In this document: piece after piece, positions 1 through 4,294 of the stretch | Position numbering within the stretch: the stretch's first letter is position 1 | Layout: every line of letters starts with the position of its first letter | DNA from: Tannerella sp. | Lineage (GTDB): Bacteria > Bacteroidota > Bacteroidia > Bacteroidales > Tannerellaceae | NCBI GenBank assembly: GCA_031282485.1 | Contig: JAITDQ010000255.1 | Coordinates: 1-5,652, forward strand | DNA: 5,652 nucleotides | Reading direction: 5' to 3' | Made by a program: the position numbers and the translations under genes | Notes under the pieces: model-generated | Told to the model about the DNA's origin: nothing | What the model saw: the letters and a program-made list of their open reading frames with translations, nothing else | The model's database searches: none

Positions 1-237
1 AGGCGTTTCCACGATCATAAAAAGTCTCGTTCCCAGTATGTATATTTCCATTTCAAGGATTCCGACGGAACGGATGCCTTCACGTATTTCCGGCCAGTGG
101 CAGGCCTCGCTGTGTCGCTTTACATACTCCTGTATCAAATCCGGATCATCCTTTAAATCCAGTGTTTGACAATAACGTTTTACAGGTTTTGCGAAGCGTT
201 TTTGGGGATACCCCGTTTTTTTATCAGTCTTATTCAT
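1..237 (-). CDS. L-rhamnose/L-fucose mutarotase family protein (RhaM-like, DUF718), 3' end cut off by the window
   Basis: Reading from ATG at 237-235, 79 codons stay open to the left edge with no stop, so the C-terminus is missing. Family members run to about 105-115 residues, so most of the protein is present. The core is typical of RhaM: KRYCQTLDL at about 20-28, the block EYVKRH (37-42) followed by HWPEIREGI (47-55), and EIYILGTRLFMIVET at 64-78. His42, in the RH before WPE, aligns with the catalytic His of Escherichia coli RhaM (RHNPIWPEL, recalled). Known role: interconversion of alpha and beta anomers of a free sugar in the cytoplasm. Here it would supply the anomer used by the aldose dehydrogenase. 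It lies 47 bp after the lactonase stop on the same strand, with an A-rich leader (AACAAAAAAACATAATAAG) before the ATG, and is probably the fourth gene of the operon. Sequence cannot separate rhamnose from fucose specificity. An N-terminal extension of about 18 residues, rich in Lys, precedes the usual family start. Confidence 0.88.
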   Translation of the reverse strand, partial: MNKTDKKTGYPQKRFAKPVKRYCQTLDLKDDPDLIQEYVKRHSEACHWPEIREGIRSVGILEMEIYILGTRLFMIVETP

Positions 238-284
238 CTTATTATGTTTTTTTGTTAATTGAATCACTCTTATCAGGCGGAAAA

Positions 285-1208
285 TTATTCCGACATATTT
301 TTAATGTATGGAAGTTCCGGTAAATCTCCGAAACCATAAAAAACCTTTGCATTCCGGCCGAGGAACAGCGTTTTTTCCCCGTCGGCGAGCAGGTTGGATT
401 TTACGATAAAATCGTACGACATGCGGTATGTTATCGCCGTGATTGTTCGCGGATAGTCCGATCCCCACATCAGTTTTTCGATGCCGGCGAGTTCGATTGC
501 TTCCTTAATCGCCCATACCGCTCCGGTGAAGGGATAAAATTCGTCGTTGAAAAGCCACGTTATACCGCCCGATTCTATCATCACATTTTCGTTACGTGCG
601 AGTTTCACCTGTTCCTGCCAGTCTCGGCGCGTAACCATGCCGAAATGTCCTATCGCGATTTTCAGCGCCGGACATTCCGCGATAATCTCCTTCATTTCGG
701 GAACCTGTTCCGCCCCGTCATACAAATCTATCGACAGGATGACCCCGTTGGCCTCCATAAGTTTGAATATCCGCATCATTTCTTCGCCGGTAAGCGGGAT
801 TTTTCCCTTATCCGTAACCAGCCGGTTGGCCGGTATCTTCAATGCCCGGAAACCTTGCGTTATCAACTGTTCCGCGTGACGAAAGCAACCCGGTTTACGG
901 ACATCGGCCATTCCGCAGCAAAGAAAACGTCCGGGGTATTTCGCCTGCACTTCCAGCAGGTAATCGTTTTGCAATCCGTCGATATACTCCTGCGTAATAA
1001 CTGCGGCCGAGACTTGGGCATAATTCATATTCGAAAGAAAAATTTCGGCCGTATTCCGTCCGTCCGTCATAAAAGGCGGGAGCATCTGGCGTATCTCCCC
1101 CATGAAAAACGAGCGGCCGTTCGTCAGCGTTTCAATCTTCTTTCCTTCTACCTCCGTATCCTGCCGGAGCCAAAGGTGTGCATGTGCATCAATTATCGGG
1201 AACGTCAT
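285..1208 (-). CDS. Amidohydrolase-2 family metal-dependent hydrolase, probable sugar-acid lactonase (L-fuconolactonase-like)
   Basis: A 307-residue TIM-barrel hydrolase. The start at 1208 is chosen because MTFPIIDAHAHLW puts the beta-1 metal motif HxH (His9, His11) at the very N-terminus, as in the family. A longer start at 1259 would overlap the upstream gene by 49 bp and add a low-complexity tail. Other motifs are FRALKIP (120-126), IGHFG with His188, and LMWGSDYPR with Asp251, the usual catalytic acid. The beta-5 metal His of ordinary amidohydrolases is absent: that strand reads VILSIDLYDGAEQ (156-168). The lactonase branch (COG3618-like) shows the same pattern there, an Asp followed by a Gln. 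Expected reaction: opening of an aldonolactone to the free acid in the cytosol. The start lies only 2 bp after the stop of the zinc dehydrogenase, which implies translational coupling. Substrate is inferred from neighbours; a decarboxylase-type ACMSD relative is a less likely alternative. Confidence 0.85.
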   Translation of the reverse strand: MTFPIIDAHAHLWLRQDTEVEGKKIETLTNGRSFFMGEIRQMLPPFMTDGRNTAEIFLSNMNYAQVSAAVITQEYIDGLQNDYLLEVQAKYPGRFLCCGMADVRKPGCFRHAEQLITQGFRALKIPANRLVTDKGKIPLTGEEMMRIFKLMEANGVILSIDLYDGAEQVPEMKEIIAECPALKIAIGHFGMVTRRDWQEQVKLARNENVMIESGGITWLFNDEFYPFTGAVWAIKEAIELAGIEKLMWGSDYPRTITAITYRMSYDFIVKSNLLADGEKTLFLGRNAKVFYGFGDLPELPYIKNMSE

Positions 1209-1210
1209 AA

Positions 1211-2227
1211 TCAAAAACGTATTAAAATCCTGAAAACATCCCCCGGATTCGCCGCCCATTTTTCAAGCGCCGTTTGTGCTTCTTCCGGTTCGTATATGGC
1301 GGTAATCAGCTCATCAACGGGACAGATGCCCCGTTTCATATATTCCATGACAGCCTTAAAATCCTGCGGCAATGCATTGCGCGAACCTGAGATGTTCAGC
1401 TCTTTTTTGACAAAATATTGTGTGTCGAACGGGATTTTTTCCTTCGCATATCCTATATACACGACGCGACCGGTAAAAGCGGCTTCCGCGACGGCGGCCA
1501 AATACGTTTCGGGACGTCCTACCGCTTCGACGACAGCGTCTGCGCCGCGTCCGTCCGTTATCTCCCGGATACATTCGTGCAGGTTTTCCTTCTGTGAGTT
1601 AACCGTATACCCGGCGCCAAGACGTCGTGCCAGCGCCAGTTTTTTATCATCCACATCCACGGCAATCACTTTTGCGCCGCGAATAGCCGCCCGAATGACG
1701 GCGCCCACGCCTATCATACCGCATCCGAAGACCATCACCGTATCCACATCGGTCACCTCCGCCCGGTCTACGGCATGAAACCCGACGCTCAAAGGCTCTA
1801 CCAGTGCAAAATCGCGAACGGAAATCGTCCCGCCGGCAATCACTTTTTCCCATGGGACAAGGATGTATTCCGACATGGCGCCGTCGCGCTGCACGCCTAA
1901 CGTCCGGTTAAATTCACACGCATTCGGGCGCCTGTTCCGGCATGCCGGACAATTACCGCAACTCGTATAAGGGTTTACGGTCACAGGAACGCCTGTTTTC
2001 AAATCACCCGGCACATCATCCGCAACCGCTTCAACAACTGCGCCGATCTCATGTCCGGGAATGATCGGGAATTTCACAAGCGGATTCAATCCTCTGAACG
2101 TATTGAGGTCGGAACCGCAAAACCCCACATATCCTGTCTTCAGCAACACATGACCGGGTTTCAATTCCGGCTTCTCCGTTTCAACCGTTTCCGTACGCCC
2201 CGGCGCTACTATTCTTACTGCTTTCAT
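1211..2227 (-). CDS. Zinc-dependent medium-chain alcohol/polyol dehydrogenase (MDR superfamily)
   Basis: A complete 338-residue protein of normal family length. The N-terminal GroES-like domain carries catalytic zinc ligands Cys37 (GFCGSD), His59-Glu60 (GHE) and Glu144 (LVEPLSV). The structural zinc lobe has Cys90, Cys93, Cys96 and Cys104 (SCGNCPAC...NAC). The Rossmann domain has VFGCGMIGVG (Gly168, Gly170, Gly173), and Asp191 at the end of beta-2 (VIAVDVDDKK) points to NAD rather than NADP. The family includes sorbitol, threonine 3- and galactitol-phosphate dehydrogenases, which oxidise secondary alcohols. In this operon it likely oxidises a hydroxyl of a sugar acid or keto-deoxy acid (a 4-dehydrogenase role is possible), or an alcohol formed later such as a lactaldehyde product. 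The sequence does not decide. It starts 52 bp after the reductase stop, with an A/T-rich leader and no Shine-Dalgarno, and ends 2 bp before the lactonase start. All key residues are intact. Confidence 0.93.
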   Translation of the reverse strand: MKAVRIVAPGRTETVETEKPELKPGHVLLKTGYVGFCGSDLNTFRGLNPLVKFPIIPGHEIGAVVEAVADDVPGDLKTGVPVTVNPYTSCGNCPACRNRRPNACEFNRTLGVQRDGAMSEYILVPWEKVIAGGTISVRDFALVEPLSVGFHAVDRAEVTDVDTVMVFGCGMIGVGAVIRAAIRGAKVIAVDVDDKKLALARRLGAGYTVNSQKENLHECIREITDGRGADAVVEAVGRPETYLAAVAEAAFTGRVVYIGYAKEKIPFDTQYFVKKELNISGSRNALPQDFKAVMEYMKRGICPVDELITAIYEPEEAQTALEKWAANPGDVFRILIRF

Positions 2228-2250
2228 AAAAACTTATATAGTGAATAACT

Positions 2251-2285
2251 ATTAATTATTAATTATCAATTGTCAATTATCAACT
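2251..2285. repeat. Five-unit 7-bp tandem repeat (consensus ATYAATT)
   Basis: Read on the plus strand, the units are ATTAATT, ATTAATT, ATCAATT, GTCAATT and ATCAACT, in perfect 7-bp register at 2251, 2258, 2265, 2272 and 2279. The array fills most of the gap between the reductase and the zinc dehydrogenase. Its last unit contains the reductase stop codon (2280-2282). Beside it, ATAGT (2238-2242) and ACTAT (2248-2252) form a weak 5-bp inverted repeat. I see no -7 or -33 promoter pair in this gap, so the repeat is not obviously an internal promoter. Copy number could vary by slippage and change the spacing between the two genes. Confidence 0.8.
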
Positions 2286-3212
2286 GTTCACCCACGTGTC
2301 CCGAAACCCCGGCTCAAAGATTTTCCGTACATCATTCAGCAAATCCCTGTCCGGCGGCGTATTGGCGTACCGGATTGTTTTCATGACATTTTCAGGGTTT
2401 GTCGTGCTGAACAGTGTTGTTGCGATACGCGGGTTACCGACGGAAAAAGAAACCGCCAGCTGCTCAATGGCAACACCTTTCGATTTACAGTATTCGACCG
2501 CTTTCGCGGACAAACGCTTTAACGCTTCGGGCGCCGGATGCCACTCCGGGACGCCCCGTTCCGTAAGAAGTCCCATTGAATAGGGCGAAGCATTGATTAC
2601 CCCGACGCCTTTTGATTCGAAGTAATCAAGGTAATCAGCCAGCGCGTCATCATTTAATGTATAATGACAAAAAGACAGAACGCTTTCGACGGTACCCGGC
2701 GGGACATGGTCGATAACATACCTGAAATGCCTTAAATTAAGGTTCGTGATGCCTGTATGTCTTACAATTCCGGTGTCCCGGAGTTCCGCGAGTGCGGGAA
2801 GCGTCTCGTTGCATACCTGTTCGAGGTCGGAAAATTCGATGTCGTGGATATTTATCAAATCAATATAATCCACATTCAACCTTCCGAGGCTTTCGTATAC
2901 GCTTTCTTTCGCCTTTTTTGCGGAATAATCCCAGTAATTCACGCCATCCCTGCCGTAACGTCCGACCTTCGTCGAAAGATAATACCTACTCCGATCCATA
3001 TTTTTCAATGCTTTCCCGAGTACTGTTTCGGCCTTCAAATGTCCGTAGTAAGGCGAAACGTCAATAAAATTAATACCGTTATCAACGGCGGCATGAACGG
3101 CCTCTATTCCTGCTTCTTCTTTCAGCGAATGAAACACACCGCCCAAAGAAGACGCTCCAAAACTGATGTGCGACACATTCATACCTGTTTTTCCAATTTC
3201 TCTATATTCCAT
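2280..3212 (-). CDS. Aldo/keto reductase, probable L-galactose/L-fucose 1-dehydrogenase
   Basis: With the start at 3212 the protein has 310 residues and begins MEYREIGKTG, the normal AKR N-terminus. The ATG at 3254 is rejected because it overlaps the predicted -7 box. The catalytic tetrad is complete: Asp51 and Tyr56 (FIDVSPYYG), Lys82 (STKVGR), His123 (NIHDIEF). Strong family blocks include VPPGTVESVLSFCHY (170-184), KGVGVINASPYSMGLLTE (201-218) and PEWHPAP (222-228). From memory these closely resemble plant L-galactose dehydrogenase and bacterial L-fucose/D-threo-aldose 1-dehydrogenases. Those enzymes oxidise the anomeric carbon of a free sugar with NAD(P) to a 1,5-lactone. The downstream lactonase and mutarotase fit that reaction. 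It is the first gene of the four-gene operon and is divergent from the AraC regulator. Substrate (L-fucose, L-galactose or a relative) is inferred. Confidence 0.9.
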   Translation of the reverse strand: MEYREIGKTGMNVSHISFGASSLGGVFHSLKEEAGIEAVHAAVDNGINFIDVSPYYGHLKAETVLGKALKNMDRSRYYLSTKVGRYGRDGVNYWDYSAKKAKESVYESLGRLNVDYIDLINIHDIEFSDLEQVCNETLPALAELRDTGIVRHTGITNLNLRHFRYVIDHVPPGTVESVLSFCHYTLNDDALADYLDYFESKGVGVINASPYSMGLLTERGVPEWHPAPEALKRLSAKAVEYCKSKGVAIEQLAVSFSVGNPRIATTLFSTTNPENVMKTIRYANTPPDRDLLNDVRKIFEPGFRDTWVNS

Positions 3213-3241
3213 GATATTTACTGTTTCAAAATTTAAACGCA

Positions 3242-3249
3242 CAAAAGTA
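3242..3249 (-). promoter_or_regulatory. Predicted -7 box of the sugar operon promoter
   Basis: On the minus strand this reads TACTTTTG, a full match to the Bacteroidetes -7 consensus TAnnTTTG. Transcription would start near 3236-3237, leaving a leader of about 25 nt before the ATG at 3212. No TTTG-like -33 element lies 19-21 bp upstream (3269-3274 reads cggttg on the plus strand). That suggests a promoter needing an activator. The ATG at 3252-3254 abuts and precedes this box, so it cannot be the start if the promoter is right. Confidence 0.5.
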
Positions 3250-3291
3250 ATCATAAAAAATCGTTTGTCGGTTGTTCGTTATCGACTAAAA

Positions 3292-3323
3292 GTTGCATTT
3301 TATCGACATTATTTATATTTTTG
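3292..3323 (+). promoter_or_regulatory. Predicted promoter of the AraC regulator
   Basis: TATTTTTG at 3316-3323 matches the Bacteroidetes -7 element TAnnTTTG. GTTG at 3292-3295, one mismatch from TTTG, lies 20 bp upstream, within the usual 19-21 bp spacing. Transcription would begin near 3328, giving a leader of about 48 nt. The second direct-repeat half-site (3300-3307) falls in the spacer, so bound regulator should block this promoter. Confidence 0.55.
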
Positions 3324-3335
3324 CATTTAATTAGT

Positions 3336-3356
3336 CGATGAAGGTACGTTTCATCG
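3336..3356 (+). other. Leader hairpin or palindrome upstream of the AraC gene
   Basis: CGATGAA (3336-3342) and TTCATCG (3350-3356) are perfect 7-bp inverted arms around a 7-nt loop (GGTACGT). If transcription starts near 3328, this forms a hairpin in the regulator's 5' untranslated region, 19 nt before its ATG. It lacks a following U-run, so it is not a terminator. The same bases include two of the operator half-sites, so it may act only as DNA. Confidence 0.4.
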
Positions 3357-3379
3357 CCATAAATGCATTAATTTTATGA
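3338..3379 (+). CDS. Candidate 13-codon upstream ORF overlapping the AraC start (ATGA)
   Basis: ATG at 3338-3340 opens a frame encoding MKVRFIAINALIL. It stops at TGA 3377-3379, and that stop overlaps the regulator ATG (3376-3378) as ATGA. This is the arrangement seen in translationally coupled leader ORFs. The peptide is a short basic start followed by hydrophobic residues. The predicted transcript start is only about 10 nt upstream, and no ribosome binding site is visible. A frame this short could occur by chance, so the call is tentative. Confidence 0.22.
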   Translation: MKVRFIAINALIL

Positions 3380-4236
3380 ATAAAGAAGACATAAAACGAG
3401 ATTTTATTTTACTGAATGCCGGTTATGCCGGTCACAATGCCGACTGGAATTGGAAAAATATATGCAGCCCTTTCGCAAGAATACATTTTGTAAGGAACGG
3501 TACGGCCAAAATCATACGCGAAGACGGGATTTACGAATTAAAGAAAAATCATCTGTACCTCACGCCCGCATACGTCAAGCACGCTTACGCGTGTGACGGC
3601 GTCCTAGAATTGTATTACCTGCATATTTATGAAGAGCTGGGAAAAAATCCCAGCATGTTTGAACTGATAAATTTTCCGGTAGAAATCAAGGCGGATTCGT
3701 TAATCATTCAGCTGATAAAACGCTTGGTGAGGATAAATCCCGAAAGAAGATTGCAATACTACGACCCGCGTTCGTACGACAACTCCATGACCCTTGCCGA
3801 CAATATCGCCAAACAGAAAAACAGTCCGATTGCCTACGAACTTGAGACGCAGGGCATTTTAAAACAGATCATTTCGAGGTTTTTAATGAAGGCGGAATAT
3901 AAAAACGAACATATCGAAAAACGCATATTAAAAACGCTCCACTACATACATAAACATATAGAGGAAACATTCGACATGGAACATTTGGCGGAAATGTGTT
4001 TCCTCACAAAAGATCATTTTATCCGTCTTTTCAAAAGAGAAATGAACAGTACGCCGGGAAAATATATCAACCGGAAGAAAATCGAAACCGCCCAGCTGAA
4101 AATTCTGATTAACGGCATGACCGTCAAAGATACCGCTTACAGTTTGGGGTTCGACAATATCTCCTACTTCAACCGGCTTTTTAAGAAAATCACAGGCGAA
4201 TCCCCCGGCGATTACAAAAAGAAAATCCAGCCGTGA
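3376..4236 (+). CDS. AraC-family transcriptional regulator, probable activator of the sugar operon
   Basis: A complete 286-residue protein. Residues about 30-90 form a cupin-like sensor domain (FVRNGTAKIIRED, then LTPAYVKHAYAC) of the kind that binds a sugar in AraC regulators. A linker of variable helices follows. The C-terminal AraC DNA-binding domain spans about 180-286, with two helix-turn-helix units. The first is DMEHLAEMCFLTKDHFIRLFK (200-220 region). The second is at about 248-271, with the signature AYSLGFDNISYFNRLFKK followed by TGESPGDYK. It is transcribed divergently from the aldose dehydrogenase operon across a 163-bp gap holding four related half-sites. It therefore probably senses the sugar or a pathway intermediate, activates the operon and represses itself. 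The ATG at 3376 is the only start that precedes a typical AraC N-terminus; the leader is A/T rich without Shine-Dalgarno. The ligand is unknown. Confidence 0.92.
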   Translation: MNKEDIKRDFILLNAGYAGHNADWNWKNICSPFARIHFVRNGTAKIIREDGIYELKKNHLYLTPAYVKHAYACDGVLELYYLHIYEELGKNPSMFELINFPVEIKADSLIIQLIKRLVRINPERRLQYYDPRSYDNSMTLADNIAKQKNSPIAYELETQGILKQIISRFLMKAEYKNEHIEKRILKTLHYIHKHIEETFDMEHLAEMCFLTKDHFIRLFKREMNSTPGKYINRKKIETAQLKILINGMTVKDTAYSLGFDNISYFNRLFKKITGESPGDYKKKIQP

Positions 4237-4243
4237 CAGGGAG

Positions 4244-4294
4244 ACAGGGAATTTTCGTCCGTTCTTCGTATAACGTATTAAAATTATGCCCTGT
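4244..4294. terminator. Imperfect inverted repeat between convergent genes, possible bidirectional terminator
   Basis: ACAGGG (4244-4249) then AATTTT (4250-4255) pairs with AAAATT (4280-4285) and, after a 3-nt bulge, CCCTGT (4289-4294). A smaller CGTT/AACG pairing can form inside the loop (4260-4263 and 4272-4275). It occupies nearly the whole 58-bp gap between two convergent stop codons, the expected place for a shared terminator. There is no long T-run on either side, so intrinsic termination is not assured. Confidence 0.35.

Larger units (their letters stand above)
3279..3358. promoter_or_regulatory. Candidate AraC-type operator: four related half-sites
   Basis: TTATCGAC occurs at 3279-3286 and again at 3300-3307, exactly 21 bp apart, the centre-to-centre spacing typical of AraC-family direct-repeat half-sites. 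A third copy lies on the minus strand at 3334-3342 (TTCATCGAC), and a fourth, weaker one on the plus strand at 3350-3358 (TTCATCGCC). ATCGACTAA at 3281-3289 and TTAGTCGAT at 3331-3339 form a perfect 9-bp inverted repeat. The octamer TTGCATTT also recurs at 3293 and 3321, 28 bp apart. The first pair would sit near -46 and -67 of the operon promoter and also overlap the regulator's own promoter, which fits activation plus autorepression. Binding by the adjacent AraC protein is inferred. Confidence 0.55.

Noticed and set aside
1209..1259. N-terminal extension of the amidohydrolase to an ATG at 1259.
   Set aside because: It overlaps the dehydrogenase by 49 bp, and family proteins start just before the DAHAH motif. 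The ATG at 1208, 2 bp after the upstream stop, fits better.
645..1778. A 377-codon open frame on the plus strand, antisense to the lactonase and the zinc dehydrogenase.
   Set aside because: It spans two well-supported genes on the other strand, is rich in Arg, Ser and Ala in an irregular pattern, and shows no recognisable domain. It is a shadow frame.
2228..2279. Internal promoter between the reductase and the zinc dehydrogenase.
   Set aside because: TAAGTTTT near the dehydrogenase start on the minus strand resembles a -7 box but lacks the final G, and no -33 element is correctly spaced. The A/T-rich repeat makes chance matches likely.
2251..2285. CRISPR array or an origin-type iteron set.
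   Set aside because: The units are 7 bp with no spacers, and there is no replication or Cas gene nearby.
2757..3236. Plus-strand frame of 159 codons opposite the reductase.
   Set aside because: It is fully antisense to a gene with a complete catalytic tetrad and has no recognisable domain.
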